A stretch of DNA of 64,000 nucleotides from Artemisia argyi (GCA_030686995.1 CM060692.1:9715465-9779464); one strand, 5' to 3'. Positions 20,106 to 33,024 are shown, numbered from the stretch's first letter. Numbers and translations: made by a program. Notes: generated by a model not told the origin, from the letters alone.

Positions 20106-21368
20106 ATGCGCACTCGTTCACAAACAAAGAATAAAAAGAAGAAAAACGTACCCGAGTTACGTATTGTTGAAGAAGAACACACATTAAAAATGAACGACGA
20201 GCCCCCATTCCTTCCTAAGGATGAGCCAGTTCCTGACACCCGAACTATGGAGGAACTGTGTCAACCTACCATGCACGGGAGGGGTGGACCAATTGCACCA
20301 CTCACTATTGAAGCCACGGATTTTGGATTAAAACACCACATGATACAACAGATCCAGAATACGTGCCAGTTCCACGGATTACCGGGTGACGATGCCAACA
20401 GGCATCTCGACAAATTTTTAACTGTCACCCAAAGCATGAAACAAAATGGCGTCACCGATGACGGCCTGTGTTTATACTTGTTCCCCTATTCTCTCACTCA
20501 TCATGCAACTTCATGGTTTGATCGACTTCCAAAGAATTCGATCCACACTTTTGATGAGATGATCACTAAATTTCTGGCCAAATACTTTCCACCATCTATG
20601 GTCACAAAGCTGAGGAATGACATCAGCAACTTCAGACAGCTTCCCGAAGAGTCCTTATTTGAGGCATGGGAACGCTACAAACTTGCCATTGATAAGTGTC
20701 CCAATCATAACATGCTTTTTGTCACCATTATTGACACCTTTTATAATGGTTTGACACTCCGTCATCGTGACACCATCAATGCTGCTGCTGGGGGTACCTT
20801 TATGAAAAGAACCCCTGAAGAGTGCTATGACTTAATCGAAAACATGACTGCCCATCATAATTTTTGGGACTCCTCTGCTGAGAGGAACGACTCATTTAAG
20901 TCAGACACTCCGGCAAGCACTGAAATATCAATCCTAGCTAAAAGGATGGATGATTTGTCTACAGCATTTTTGCGTATCCATCAGACAAATCCTAATCAGG
21001 TCAAAACTGTTTACCCAAGTTGTGAAACTTGCGGTGGTCCACATCTGTACACAGATTGCCAAGCCTCCGGTGGCTCGGCTCGTGAAAACGTGTATGCAGC
21101 TCAAGGTTCCTATAATACGGGAGGTAATTCTTACCAACCGCAAGGAGATCGAAACCTTTTGAGCTACCGATCTAATAACTACATCGGACCACCAGGGTTT
21201 AATCAACCTCAAAACAGGAACCAGAATTATAACCAGAATCAGAACCAGAACCGAATGAACCAAGGTTATAACAACCAAGGGAATTTCAACTCTGGTCAAA
21301 ACAAGGTTCACCAAAATCAAAACCAGGGGAATTATAACAGAAATCAAGGTCAGAACAATTACCCATAG
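20106..21368 (+). CDS. gag: Element D gag (capsid-nucleocapsid), ends at an in-frame TAG
   Basis: 420 codons from the ATG at 20106. Residues 1-20 are basic. About 60-240 form the retrotransposon capsid domain, with FLTVTQSMKQNG, ATSWFDRLP and FLAKYFPPSMVTKLRNDI as signatures of Athila/Tat gag. The zinc knuckle CETCGGPHLYTDC (C-x2-C-x3-H-x4-C) lies near residue 308. It is followed by a strongly Asn/Gln-rich tail that looks prion-like. The frame is closed by TAG at 21366-21368 within this Gln-rich tail, and the same frame stays open into pol, with no frameshift. The stop may be a CAG to TAG mutation or a readthrough signal. Function is capsid assembly and RNA packaging. Confidence 0.9.
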   Translation: MRTRSQTKNKKKKNVPELRIVEEEHTLKMNDEPPFLPKDEPVPDTRTMEELCQPTMHGRGGPIAPLTIEATDFGLKHHMIQQIQNTCQFHGLPGDDANRHLDKFLTVTQSMKQNGVTDDGLCLYLFPYSLTHHATSWFDRLPKNSIHTFDEMITKFLAKYFPPSMVTKLRNDISNFRQLPEESLFEAWERYKLAIDKCPNHNMLFVTIIDTFYNGLTLRHRDTINAAAGGTFMKRTPEECYDLIENMTAHHNFWDSSAERNDSFKSDTPASTEISILAKRMDDLSTAFLRIHQTNPNQVKTVYPSCETCGGPHLYTDCQASGGSARENVYAAQGSYNTGGNSYQPQGDRNLLSYRSNNYIGPPGFNQPQNRNQNYNQNQNQNRMNQGYNNQGNFNSGQNKVHQNQNQGNYNRNQGQNNYP

Positions 21369-21533
21369 GGTAATTCTCAACAACAAAACCACTTCCAAGG
21401 TAATAACAATCAGCAACATGGGAATTTTCAGAACAATCGGGCTCAAAATCTTCCAAACCAAAATCAAGCCATTGTTCCAACTGGACCATCACATGAGGAA
21501 TTATTAAAACAGTTTATAAAATCCCAAGAAGAA

Positions 21534-24500
21534 ATGAACAAAATGCTGATTAATCAAATGTCTAATTTCCAGAAGTCTTTAAATGATCGACCCTCGGGCT
21601 CAGGTACAACTTTACCTAGCAACACGATCGCTAATCCGAGGGGCGATGTAAAGGCGATCACCACAAGAAGTGGAGTTTCTTACCAAGGACCTACAACTCC
21701 CTCTACCTCATCTCCTATCCCTGTAGAGGAATGTGAAACTGAGGATACTACGGATACGGTACTTCCTAAAAACAACGGAGGTACCAATGACATCCCTCCT
21801 CCAGTTATCCCGGCCCCGACTCCCTTTAAAAGAGTCAGGTTTGAAACTACCGAAGGTCCTGTTGAAAATCCAAAAGCCAACCCAAAAACAACAATTCCAT
21901 ATCCCTCACGATTGCAAGACCAAAAACTCCGTGAAAAAGCTAATCATCAGATGGAAAAATTCTTTCAGATTTTCCAAGAACTACACTTCGATATTAGCTT
22001 CGCGGATGCTCTTCTTTTGATGCCCAAATTCACATCGACAATCAAAAACCTGTTGAGCAATAAAGAAAAAATGTTTGAAATGGCACGAACTCCACTCAAT
22101 GAGAACTGCTCTGCGGTTCTATTGAAAAAGCTTCCCGTAAAGCTAGGAGACCCCGGGAGATTCCTAATACCATGTACTTTCCCGGGTATGGTTGAATGTT
22201 TTGCCTTAGCCGATCTTGGTGCAAGCATCAACTTAATGCCTCACTCAGTTTGGAAAAAGCTCTCTCTTCAGGCACTTAGTCCCACATGCATGACTCTCGA
22301 GCTTGCAGACCGTTCAATTTCACGTCCCCTCGGTATTGCCGAGGACGTATTTGTGAGAGTGGGACAATTCAATTTTCCGGCAGACTTTGTCGTTGTTGAT
22401 TTCGATGCAGATCCAAGAGTTCCTCTCATTCTTGGGAGGGGATTTTTAAGAACGGGACGTGCATTAATCGATGTTTTCGATGAGGAAATCACGTTACGAG
22501 TTGGCAATGAAGCAATAACGTTCAACCTTGATCAAACGTCGAGATACTCCTCGAATTATAATGCTAATTCGGTCAACCGAATTGATGTCATTGACATTGC
22601 ATCCGAGGAGTATGCTCAGGAATTCCTTGGATTCACTGATAAATTTCCGAGTGGCAATCCCACTACTTCTTCTGATCCCATAATCGCTAATTCTTCTCCT
22701 TCCCTCACTCCGTTTGGGGGAAGTGATTTCGTCCTTGAGGAATTAGAGGCCTTTCTCAAAAGTGATTCAGTTCCCGAAGGAATTGATTACCAAGAGATTG
22801 ACCCGGAGGGGGATATACTTCTCCTTGAGGAGTTATTGAACAAAGATCTTTCTCCCATTCCTGTTCTACCTCCACAACTTCATAAGGTGGAAGTCAAATA
22901 TGTTGAGAAAAATGATGACTTCCCCGAGGTTGAACTTAAGGACCTGCCTCCTCATCTAGAATATGCATTCTTGGAAGGTAACGATAAGCTACCGGTCATT
23001 ATTGCAAAAGACTTAAAGGATGAGGAGAAAACTGCGCTGCTCAAGGTTTTAAAGTCCCACAAACAAGCAATTTCTTGGAAGCTCTCAGACATAAAGGGTA
23101 TTAACCCGGATTTTTGTACACACAAAATCCTAATGGAAGAGGACTTTAAACCTACCGTGCAACATCAAAGAAGGGTAAATCCAAAAATCCACGAAGTTAT
23201 AAAAGCAGAAGTTATCAAACTTCTTGATGCGGGATTGATTTACCCTATATCAGATAGTCCTTGGGTTAGCCCAATTCATTGTGTTCCAAAGAAGGGTGGC
23301 ATTACGGTTATCACAAATGAGGACAACGAGTTAATACCAACTCGTTTGGTTACAGGGTGGCGAGTATGTATTGATTACAGAAAGCTTAACGAAGCCACCC
23401 GCAAAGACCATTTTCCTCTACCCTTTATGGACCAAATGCTCGAAAGACTAGCGGAAAACGAGTACTATTGTTTCCTTGACGGCTTCTCGGGTTACTTCCA
23501 AATTCCCATTGATCCACAGGATCAAGATAAAACTACCTTCACATGCCCTTACGGGACATTTGCCTATCGTCGCATGCCTTTTGGGTTATGCAATGCTCCA
23601 GGCACTTTCCAAAGGTGCATGATGGCTATTTTCCATGACATGATTGGAAAAACCATGGAGGTATTCATGGATGACTTCTCAGTCATCGGGAATTCTTTCG
23701 ACTCGTGCCTCTCCCACTTAGAAAAAATGCTTCAACGTTGTGAAAACACTAATCTTTGTCTAAACTGGGAGAAGAGCCATTTTATGGTTAAAGAGGGCAT
23801 TGTCCTCGGCCATAAAATTTCAAAAAGTGGGATTGAGGTCGATAAGGCCAAAATTGATGTTATTGCTAAACTGCCTCATCCCACAACTGTTAAAGGAATA
23901 AGGAGTTTCCTCGGCCATGCCGGGTTCTATCGGAGATTCATTCAGGATTTCTCTAAAATAGCCCGGCCTATGACTCATCTTCTTGAAAAGGATGCTCCTT
24001 TTATCTTTTCCCCTGAGTGCATCGAGGCTTTTTCTATTTTAAAGAAAAGGCTTACTGAGGCACCAATCCTTGTTGCCCCCGACTGGGACTTACCCTTTGA
24101 ACTTATGTGCGATGCTAGCGATTATGCTATTGGTGCAGTTCTGGGGCAACGCAAAACCAAACATTTTCAGCCAATACACTACGCAAGTAAGACCATGAAT
24201 GAGGCTCAAACACACTATACCACCACAGAAAAAGAATTATTAGCTGTGGTATATGCCTTCGAAAAATTTCGGTCTTACTTAATCTTAAACAAAAGCATGG
24301 TGTATACGGACCATTCGGCTTTGAAATACCTGTTCACTAAACAGGATGCAAAGCCAAGACTACTCCGTTGGGTCCTGCTCCTTCAGGAATTCGATATTCT
24401 CATAAGAGATAAAAAAGGAACAGAGAATCTTGCTGCTGATCACTTGTCCCGGTTAGAAAATCCTCATCAGGATATTCTCGAGAGAAAAGAAATAAATGAA

Positions 24501-25844
24501 ACTTTTCCGCTGGAGACTTTAAATCTAATCTCTACCCGGGATAATACCACCAACCCATGGTTTGCCGACTTTGCAAATTACCGTGCGGGAAATTTCGTTG
24601 TGAAAGGGATGTCGTCCCAACAGAAAAGAAAATTCTTTAAAGATGTAAAACATTACTTCTGGGACGACCCCTACTTGTTCAAAATATGTGCGGATCAAGT
24701 CATCCGACGGTGTGTCCATGGCCAAGAAGCCATGGAAATTCTTAAAGCTTGTCATGATGGACCCACGGGGGGACATCATAACCCAAACTACACCGCCAAA
24801 AAGGTGTTTGATTCAGGATTCTTTTGGCCCACAATATATAAAGACGCCCATGAACGTATCAAAACCTGTGAGGCTTGCCAGCGTCACGGGAATATTTCTA
24901 AAAAGAACGAGATGCCACAAAACGCCATCCAAGTCTGTGAAATATTTGATATGTGGGGCATTGATTTTATGGGGCCATTCCCGTCTTCACGAGGGAATAA
25001 GTATATACTCGTGGCTGTCGACTATCTGTCAAAATGGGTTGAGGCAAAAGCCTTACCCACCAATGATGCCCGAGTAGTTGTTAAATTTTTAAAATCTCTC
25101 TTTGCCAGATTCGGGACTCCTCGTGCCATTATCAGTGATCGTGGTACTCACTTTTGCAATGAACAATTTGCAAGAGTAATGCTGAAATATGGTGTAACTC
25201 ACCGTCTTTCTACAGCATACCACCCCCAAACAAGTGGGCAGGTGGAGGTCTCAAATCGGGGTATTAAGAGAATTCTCGAGAGGACGGTTGGTGAAAACCG
25301 TGCCTCTTGGTCGGATAAGCTGGACGATGCATTATGGGCTTTCCGCACTGCTTACAAAACACCCATCAGGTGTACTCCATATAAGCTAGTGTACGGGAAA
25401 GCATGTCATCTTCCGATCGAATTAGAACATAAGGCCTATTGGGCCTTAAAACATGCAAATTTCGACCTTCAGACAGCGGGTGATCACCGTAAAGTTCAAC
25501 TAAACGAACTAAATGAATTACGTGATCAAGCTTATGAAAATTCTTTAATCTATAAAGAAAAGACTAAGAAGATACATGACTCTAAAATTAAGAACCGCGT
25601 TTTCAACGTTGGTGACAGAGTTCTTCTTTTCAATTCAAGGTTAAAAAATTTCTCGGGAAAACTAAAAACCCGTTGGTCTGGACCATTTACTATAACAAAA
25701 GTATACCCATATGGAACTGTTGAGTTATTGCAACCTGACGGTCCCAATTTCAAAGTAAATGGTCATCGGTTAAAACACTATTTTGGAGGGGACATACAAC
25801 CAATGGTTGTCCCGGATCTCCAAACTTACCCCATGGACCAATAA
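21534..25844 (+). CDS. pol: Element D pol: protease, RT, RNase H, integrase
   Basis: 1436 codons counted from the first Met; the frame is open back to the gag TAG at 21366. Domains: aspartic protease with [10 protein letters not shown] near residue 226 (Athila-type Asp-Leu-Gly instead of Asp-Thr-Gly); RT with [26 protein letters not shown] and the catalytic FMDD near 709; RNase H with [13 protein letters not shown] near 858 and [14 protein letters not shown] [10 protein letters not shown]; integrase with an HH-CC zinc finger (GGHHNPNY...CEACQRHG, about 1080-1120) and the DDE core ([25 protein letters not shown]). The C-terminus is the basic domain after [11 protein letters not shown]. No stop or frameshift interrupts it, so this is a potentially functional polyprotein. 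It is the only intact pol in the window and a possible helper for related elements. Confidence 0.95.
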   Translation: MNKMLINQMSNFQKSLNDRPSGSGTTLPSNTIANPRGDVKAITTRSGVSYQGPTTPSTSSPIPVEECETEDTTDTVLPKNNGGTNDIPPPVIPAPTPFKRVRFETTEGPVENPKANPKTTIPYPSRLQDQKLREKANHQMEKFFQIFQELHFDISFADALLLMPKFTSTIKNLLSNKEKMFEMARTPLNENCSAVLLKKLPVKLGDPGRFLIPCTFPGMVECFALADLGASINLMPHSVWKKLSLQALSPTCMTLELADRSISRPLGIAEDVFVRVGQFNFPADFVVVDFDADPRVPLILGRGFLRTGRALIDVFDEEITLRVGNEAITFNLDQTSRYSSNYNANSVNRIDVIDIASEEYAQEFLGFTDKFPSGNPTTSSDPIIANSSPSLTPFGGSDFVLEELEAFLKSDSVPEGIDYQEIDPEGDILLLEELLNKDLSPIPVLPPQLHKVEVKYVEKNDDFPEVELKDLPPHLEYAFLEGNDKLPVIIAKDLKDEEKTALLKVLKSHKQAISWKLSDIKGINPDFCTHKILMEEDFKPTVQHQRRVNPKIHEVIKAEVIKLLDAGLIYPISDSPWVSPIHCVPKKGGITVITNEDNELIPTRLVTGWRVCIDYRKLNEATRKDHFPLPFMDQMLERLAENEYYCFLDGFSGYFQIPIDPQDQDKTTFTCPYGTFAYRRMPFGLCNAPGTFQRCMMAIFHDMIGKTMEVFMDDFSVIGNSFDSCLSHLEKMLQRCENTNLCLNWEKSHFMVKEGIVLGHKISKSGIEVDKAKIDVIAKLPHPTTVKGIRSFLGHAGFYRRFIQDFSKIARPMTHLLEKDAPFIFSPECIEAFSILKKRLTEAPILVAPDWDLPFELMCDASDYAIGAVLGQRKTKHFQPIHYASKTMNEAQTHYTTTEKELLAVVYAFEKFRSYLILNKSMVYTDHSALKYLFTKQDAKPRLLRWVLLLQEFDILIRDKKGTENLAADHLSRLENPHQDILERKEINETFPLETLNLISTRDNTTNPWFADFANYRAGNFVVKGMSSQQKRKFFKDVKHYFWDDPYLFKICADQVIRRCVHGQEAMEILKACHDGPTGGHHNPNYTAKKVFDSGFFWPTIYKDAHERIKTCEACQRHGNISKKNEMPQNAIQVCEIFDMWGIDFMGPFPSSRGNKYILVAVDYLSKWVEAKALPTNDARVVVKFLKSLFARFGTPRAIISDRGTHFCNEQFARVMLKYGVTHRLSTAYHPQTSGQVEVSNRGIKRILERTVGENRASWSDKLDDALWAFRTAYKTPIRCTPYKLVYGKACHLPIELEHKAYWALKHANFDLQTAGDHRKVQLNELNELRDQAYENSLIYKEKTKKIHDSKIKNRVFNVGDRVLLFNSRLKNFSGKLKTRWSGPFTITKVYPYGTVELLQPDGPNFKVNGHRLKHYFGGDIQPMVVPDLQTYPMDQ

Positions 25845-26002
25845 ATTCGGGGTCGAGTCAAGCTAGTGACTCGGTTAAAAAAAAACTAGTTTCCCCAAGG
25901 ACAATTTTAATTCGGGGTCGAGTCAAGCTAGTGACTCGGGAATCAAAAACAAGCTACCTCATGGACAAATAAATTCGAGGTCGAGTCAAGCTAGTGACTC
26001 GG
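25843..26002 (+). repeat. Three tandem hairpin units after pol
   Basis: The unit AATTCGGGGTCGAGTCAAGC plus TAGTGACTCGG occurs at 25843-25874, 25908-25939 and 25971-26002. Each contains the inverted repeat CGAGTCA/TGACTCG with a 6-nt AGCTAG loop. The first starts directly at the pol stop. Confidence 0.75.
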
Positions 26003-26430
26003 TAATCAAAAGCATAGCAATATGGGTTTTCACTCATATTTCTGATTTCTTTCTCTTTTCTACCACCCTAGTGTGGGGGAGACGAACCACATGTTGTACA
26101 TATGTAAAATATTTTTTCAAATTCAAAAAAAAAAAAAAAAAAAAAAATGGTATAAGACATATAAAAAGAAAAAAGTGAGTTTGTATGTAAATAGAGTAAA
26201 ATAAAAGGTTAATAATATTACCTTCTTACGTTCTAAGTCTTGGTGGGACACCAAGTACTGTGAATATTGAGGGCAATATTCAGTTCTAAGTGTGGGGGAG
26301 CGTTCTCACGAATGCAAAACACAACACATGTTCCATCAAGAACCCCCATTTGATCAAAATTACCAGTTTTTTCACACTTAGAAATGCAAATAATGGTATC
26401 AATCCTCCATGTCTAACCCATAACAGGATT
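26003..26430 (+). other. Element D post-pol non-coding region
   Basis: No env-like ORF is present. An A run of about 23 nt lies at 26125-26147, and GTGTGGGGGAG occurs twice (about 26070 and 26288), like polypurine tracts. Confidence 0.55.
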
Positions 26431-26800
26431 GGCTAGTCCAGGAGCAAACGGCTCTTGGTAAAGACATCTCAAAACCGTTGATGGCTTGCAATTTGCCAAA
26501 AATTGTATGGTCCTCAACTCCCCATTATCCTCAAAAGCTAATGAGTTGGCTAGCCCGCAAGATTATGGCTTGTGGTAAAGGCCGTGGAAAAACCATAATT
26601 GGTAATCAGCTCACCAAGATGTTGACTATTCCATCAAGAGTTGGCTAGTCCAGAAGCAAACGGCTTTTGGTAAAGACAAATCAAATCCGTTGACAGCTGG
26701 TGGTTTGCTAAAAATCACACGGTTATCAGGTGTGCCACAGTTCTTACACCTGGCTACTCCAAAAGTGATGGCTTTTGGTAAAGAGTAAAAATCCATTAAT
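26431..26800 (+). repeat. Four diverged ~100-bp repeats before the D polypurine tract
   Basis: Units begin GGCTAGTCC or a close variant at 26431, 26548, 26643 and 26752, each followed about 20-30 bp later by GGCTTTTGGTAAAG. Spacing is 95-117 bp. Within units, ACGG...CCGT halves could pair. Not coding. Confidence 0.6.
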
Positions 26801-26840
26801 TTTTTCTCAAATAGATTGCTAGGGACTAACAATAGTTTAG

Positions 26841-26850
26841 TGTGGGAGAT
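26841..26850 (+). other. Element D polypurine tract
   Basis: TGTGGGAGAT directly abuts the 3' LTR. Confidence 0.8.
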
Positions 26851-29800
26851 TGATGAGTGTCTAAATACTCGTCATTTTGTACCAATCTGAACTGCCAAAA
26901 CATACAAAAACACTCAAAAATGCATCATAATACTTAAAATATCTTAGAAGTGTGTTTTATATGTTTCAAATACAAAATATGCAAAAACAAATGAAAAACG
27001 TACAAAGTTTGCATAATTGACAGTTTCAGTCCCTCAAGTTTCAAATATTGTCAAAACTAGTCCCTGAAGGTTTAAAATAAATGAAAAATCAACTTAAGTC
27101 CTAGGGAAACCAAAAATATTCACAAATGATCCCTGGATGAGAGTTTACACAAACTGGCAACTTTTACCCCTCAAGTTACAAAATTGGCAAAAATGGTCCC
27201 TGGTATTCAAAACTTGGAAATTTACAAATAATACCCTTGTACTATGCATGAATGACAAAATGGAACAATTTTGATAAACTTTTGAGAAATTACAACCGTA
27301 GTCACTGAAAAATCCAAATTTACAATAATGGTCCTTAGAGTTTGAGAAATTACAGAAAAGGTCCCTGGATATTTTTAAATGAAAAAAAATAAATAAATTG
27401 GTCCTTGGTTTATCATATTTGGCAAAAATAGCACTTGAAAATACTTTGGGAAAATCATAAATTCAGTCCCTCTATTTTACCCAAATTACATAATTGGTCC
27501 TTGTGTACACCACAACCAAACCGGACCCTTTTATTTATTTAACAAAATCCACAAATCCAACCCACCTAAACTACCCAACCCACACACACCCCTAGCCCAT
27601 TCCTAAGCCCAGCCCAACACCCCCTTTTAATAATAACGGGGGTTGACCCCAGTCAAACACCCCAAACCGCCAAAACCACCACCACTGTAGCTCCACCTCT
27701 CCCACACCTGCTTCACCCAAAACCAGGTGGTTTTCCACCTCCACCTCACCTCCCCAGCTCACCCCTTACTCCCCCTAACCTCCTTTCCACCTCACAGTCA
27801 AATCCCATCACTAATAAATGCATTCCACACCAAAATTTCTCCCCAAACCACATTACATCCTCTGTTTTCTACTAAACAATCCCAACTTGCATAAAAAACA
27901 TTCCTCTTGCCCCCTGACACATCCACAACAATCCACAATTCTTTAATTGCAGAACGTTGGCTACAAGTTAACTTGGAGACTTTTGGCGCCAAATTCATTT
28001 AAACGGATAGGATCATGTCAGAGCAATGGAGGGTCAAGATCTAAAGTGGGAATGACTCAGAGACTCACAAGGAACCCTAATTGAGCCTATAAAAGGAAGG
28101 AAAGCAGAAGAGAAGCCTATCTAGTTTAATTTTAAAAAGTGTATGTCGTATTAGTTGTTTTAAAAGTTCAAGTGTAATTTAAAGCATTCAAGTTTCAGTT
28201 AAGCATTCTCAGTGTACTAGTAATCCTTTTAGTTAAAAAAAATCAGGTTTGTGTTGTTACTTAAGGTTGTGCAATTTTCAAATTCATGTCAAAAATCTAA
28301 ATAAGCTGTGTATTTGTTACTGTTTGATTATATGGATTGAATAAGCTCATATAAGCTCCCATAAGCTCAATAAAGCTTTTAGTAACCTACTAATCAGTTT
28401 AATATAAAAAATCTTACAAATTACAAATTGGTCAACTAAAGTCAACTGTGGCAATTTGAACTTGATTTCTGGGAATCAGAGGTGATTTGGAAAGGAAGCA
28501 GCTTGGAGTATTGGTTTAGATCCTCAGGGGAGGAAATAGGTTGTTCTTGGTTCATGGTTTGAGCAGGAAAGCAATATTGTAAGTTTCTAAAAAAATCTCA
28601 TAACTGTCTTTGAATAGCATCTTTATTAATCTTGATTATCATTGCCATTTTCTGTGTTTCTTATGTTTGATTAGTGTATTAAAGTGTATTTATGGTTTGA
28701 GATTGCTAGGCTGTTAAGAAAAATTACTTGTTACTCATTTTCTAAAAATCTCACAGTGAAGTATCCATTTGAGCCATATCATGGTTTAACACTTAGGATA
28801 TTGTTGATTCATGTTTACTTGATCTCTGTTAATGTTAGTCTAAGGTTTAGAAACAGATTTGTAGTTCAAATCATTGTTTTGCTTTGATAATCACAAAATC
28901 AGTTAGCTAAAGGTGTGTTTGGATCAGTGAATTCCTAAGTATTGTGCTTGGTTATTGTTGTTGTTCTGTGTTTATACAAGTAACTTAAGATCCTATTAGC
29001 CTAAGTAAACCATAAAAACCTAGGCTTATTAAAGAAAAAGTCAAAATCATAATCTCAACATCTCCACAGTTCACTGTGTGAGATTTGGTATCTCATACCC
29101 ACCACATTAGCTTATATCTTATAGATTTAGCTTAAATTAGAGTAATCATAGCTTAATACAGTTTATTAAATCAGTTAGATAGCTTAGAATCTCATATAAG
29201 TCAAACTAGCAAGTTTCACTGAAAAGTCAAATTATCCATTCTCAGGTTTTTACCAAACTTCAAAGAATTGTTTAGAATTTAGGAATTTGATCTAGGACTT
29301 GAAACTTTTTATAGTATTAGCCTACCAGTTCATCTTTGATTTTCCATTGTTATCGTATTTTTAGGAATTTTACTCTGGGCCCCTCAGACCCTCAAACTCA
29401 CTTGCAGGGCAAAGGTGTGCCCTGCTCATTCAGACCCAGTCCATCACCACCACTTTGGTGGTGATTTGTGGCCAACTCAGTGGGCCCCACACCTTCTAAT
29501 TAGCATCTTACAACCCCCCTCCTACCCAGGTTCAAAACTTGACCCTTAGTTTGACCTATAGATCAGTGGACCCCACTTAGTTTTGCATCATAAGTTTGTC
29601 CCACTTCTGAGTCAGAAACCAAATAAGCAAGTGCTTATTTGGGCTTTCCAGCTTATCCTAGGAGCTTATCTCATTAAATCTAGCTTAATTAGGTATAAGT
29701 AACTTAGGTAATCCAGATTTCACCATAGTGGACCCCACATAACCTCAATTTAGCTTATTTCTTAGTTTGGTCAACCATAGTCAACTGTATAAGCTTATAA

Positions 29801-31050
29801 GCACTCTCAGTGCTTATTTCAAGGTTCTAAAGTAGTTGTCTTTATTAAAGTTTCATTATTTAAGTATTTAAGTAGTTTTATAAAAGAAAAACCAGAAAAA
29901 GCAAACATAAAAATAGTGATAGCTTCTATTTAATAGAAATTATCTAATTAATTTTCATCTTAGCTTATTAATAAGCACTTGTCCAATTTTATAATTTTAT
30001 AAATTACTTAGTACCTTAAAGTAGTTAAAATAATTTTCTTAGAATTTTCCTAAGCAGTTTACTATTTATTAGATTTAAAACTAGTTTAAATAATTAAATA
30101 GGTAATATTAGTAATTAAATAGATTTCTTTAATTTTAATTAACTAAAGTAGAATTTTATATTTTTCTTAAGTTTTATAAAGTAGTTAAGACTTTTAAAAA
30201 ATAGTTTCATAATTTTCACTGTCCATTTTCTAATTTTGTTATTTAAATTAATTAAATTAGTTTAAAATTAATTAATAAGTAATTAATTAGTCAATTAGCT
30301 TAAATATAATTTTTAGCAACTTTTTATAATTTTTTAGTATTCCTGTAGTAATTAAATAGTTTTATAAATTTTATCATAATTTTCTAAGCTAATTTAGTAT
30401 TAATAGTAATTTAAAATAGTTAAAATAGATTAATTAAATTAAATAGTTTATAATTAATAAAATACTTATAAAAAGACAAAAATATTTATTTTCATTTTTT
30501 ATACTTTCTTCAAGTTCTTATTTATGTTTAGAAATTATTGTTATAAGTTTTTAGGTTTATTTGTTATAGTTGTAATTTTTAGTTAATTTAAATTAAGTTT
30601 TAAATTAGATTTTAATTAAGTTTTATTAATTAAATAATAATTAAATATTATAATAATCATTTTCATAATTTCAATTTCATTTTCTATTTTCTTTAATATT
30701 AAGTTTTCAAAAGTTTCACTTTTAACCCCTGTAGTTTGTAACTTGTTAAATACCACTTTTCTCTGTCTGTTATCTGATTATCTGATTTTGTGCTTATATC
30801 TGTATTTCTGTTATAATTTCATATTTTCCAAATATCAAGCAATCAGTAGTATAATCAACCCTTAAATCATCTTTGTTACTGTCCTCAGTACCACTCACTC
30901 TCCTATCCGTTTACGAATACAATTTCAATCTCGTTGGGATTTAACGATCCGAGGATTTCCCTATATTTCCACGGTCAATATTAACTTGCACTTTCTCCAA
31001 GGTGGGCCTAACAGCTGCACACGGCTGACTGGTTGGTTTGGGAGGAGTCA
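26851..31050 (+). repeat. Element D 3' LTR
   Basis: 4200 bp, about 99 percent identical to the 5' LTR by eye, with TATAAAAG at about 28088-28095 and the E2F-like palindrome at 27981-27993. Followed by CTAGT. Confidence 0.93.
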
Positions 31051-31055
31051 CTAGT

Positions 31056-31511
31056 GATGGATCAAGATGACAACATTATTAGTGAATTTGTCCTAGTGTG
31101 TGTCTATATGCAACAAATGTGGAGTTGTGATTGTTTCGACTCCTAAATGCAAAAAGAAATAATGATCCTATGAAACAATCCAAATGATCTCCTTGATTTA
31201 ATTTTTGCTCGATCATGAATGTCAAAGACATATATTAGATTGTATACCTTGACAATTTATGTGAGAGTTTATGCATGATTTTGAAAGACAATATTTTAAG
31301 AATTAGTCAACAATGCAAGGAAAATGATCTTCATATGATTCCTAGTTTGTGAGAATAATTTTTAGAGAAAATTGATTGAGTTTTACAAAGGAGTTTATGC
31401 AAAGAAAATAAATCTTCTCAATCCTTAGTTTTGTGCGAAATAGATTCCTAGACTCAGAAAAGATGAAAAAAAAAATTATGCAAGTATAAATTTGTATTAA
31501 TTCAATATAAT
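31056..31511 (-). other. Copia1 segment between D and RNase H
   Basis: Non-coding 3' region of copia1, resuming after the D insertion. No ORF is supported. Confidence 0.6.
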
Positions 31512-32708
31512 TTAGTCAACTTGTTCCATCATTCCTAATCCTAAACGCAAGTGGTTGAATAATTCACGCTTAAGGGGTTTTGTGAATATATCCGCAATGT
31601 TGTCTTTCGACGCAACCTTTTCTATAGATATATTTCCTTTTTGTACATTATCCCTAAGAAAATGGTGGCGTATTTCTATGTGTTTAGTCCTAGAGTGTTG
31701 CACCGGATTTTTACTTAGATCTATCGCACCTTTGTTATCGCACATAATGGGGATATTTTCTAACCTAATGCCATAGTCTACGAGAGCTTGTTTCATCCAT
31801 AGTGCTTGTTGACATGCCTTTCCGGCGCTTACATATTCGGCTTCGGTGGTAGAAATAGCAAGAGAGGTTTGCTTCTTCGAAAACCAAGATGTTAGACAAC
31901 ATCCCATAAACGTGCAAATACCGCTAGTGCTCTTTCTATCTACGTAGTCTCCCGCATGATCCGAATCCGCATAGACGATGGTTTCTATGCCGGATCCCTT
32001 AGGATACCATAATCCTAAGTGTATAGTGCCTTTAACGTATCGGAAGATACGCTTAACCGCTTCTAGGTGAGAGGTTTTGGGATCCTCTTGAAAACGGGCA
32101 CAAAGGCAGACACTAAACATGATGTCGAGTCTACTTGCCGTCAAGTATAGTAAACTACCTATCATTCCTCTATACTTGGTGTTATCTACGGACTCACCTT
32201 CATCGTCCTTTGTGAGCTTTACCTCCGTAGACATGGGAGTTTTCATGGGTTTTGAGTCTTCTAGGCCAAATTTCTTAAGCATTTCCTTAATGTACTTAGA
32301 TTGGTTAAAAAATATTCCATCTTCTAATTGTTTTATTTGTAATCCTAGGAAGAAGTTAAGTTCACCCATCATACTCATCTCAAACTCATCATGCATGATT
32401 TTGGCAAATTCATCACACATGTCTTGACAAGTCGATCCAAATATAATGTCATCAACATATATTTGGACAATGATGAGATTTGGGTCTTTCCTTTTAGTGA
32501 AAAGAGTGTTATCTACCATTCCTATGGAATAATCATGTTTAATAAGAAAAGCTTTTAATCGATCATACCAAGCTTGTTTGAGTCCATACAAAGCTTTCTT
32601 TAACTTATAAACATAATCAGGTTTTGCGAAGTCAATGAATCCTGGAGGTTGTGCCACATATACCTCCTCATTGATAAAACCGTTAAGGAATGCACTTTTC
32701 ATGTCCAT
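31512..32708 (-). pseudogene. pol: Copia1 reverse transcriptase and RNase H
   Basis: 398 codons of open frame, starting at an internal Met in the RT (MDMKSAFLNG). It contains the catalytic YVDD ([10 protein letters not shown]), FFLGLQIKQ, and the RNase H motifs YADSDHAGDYVDRKSTSG, STTEAEYVSAG and CDNKGAIDLSKNPV, ending at a normal copia C-terminus. The conserved KQAPRAWY motif is shortened to KQAWY, a 3-residue loss. Upstream, the fingers of RT continue in the same minus strand but are cut by TAA at 32811-32813. The enzyme would copy element RNA to DNA; here it cannot be made in full. Confidence 0.88.
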
Positions 32709-33024
32709 TTGGAATAACTTAAAATCTAGGGCGCAAGCATAGGCAAGTAATATCCTAATTGATTCTAGTCTAGCTACGGGGGCATAAGTTTCGTCATAAT
32801 CAATTCCTTCTTATTGATTATAACCTTGGGCAACTAACCTAGCTTTATTCCTAGTAACTATTCCATTCTCGTCTAACTTATTCCCATATACCCATTTGGT
32901 TCCTATGATGGTCATATTCTTTGGATTTGGGACTAATTCCCAAACATCATTTGCCTTAAATTGATTTAATTCTTCTTGCATAGCTATAACCCAACTTTCA
33001 TCCTTTAAAGCCTCGCTAATATTC

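Larger units (their letters stand above)
15232..31050 (+). mobile_element. Element D: Athila-type Ty3/gypsy retrotransposon
   Basis: A complete 15,819-bp element with 4.2-kb LTRs and the duplication CTAGT at 15227-15231 and 31051-31055. It has a near-perfect tRNA-Asp primer site, gag, an intact pol (protease, RT, RNase H, integrase) and a TGTGGGAGAT polypurine tract. The LTRs differ at about 36 positions in 4.2 kb by eye (about 0.9 percent), giving an age of a few hundred thousand years at commonly used plant rates. It lies within the 3' part of copia1 and so is younger than copia1's insertion. Confidence 0.93.

Noticed and set aside
20934..21467. 177-codon minus-strand ORF under D gag
   Set aside because: It is the reverse complement of the Asn/Gln-rich gag tail and is rich in Val, Leu and Ile only because of that.
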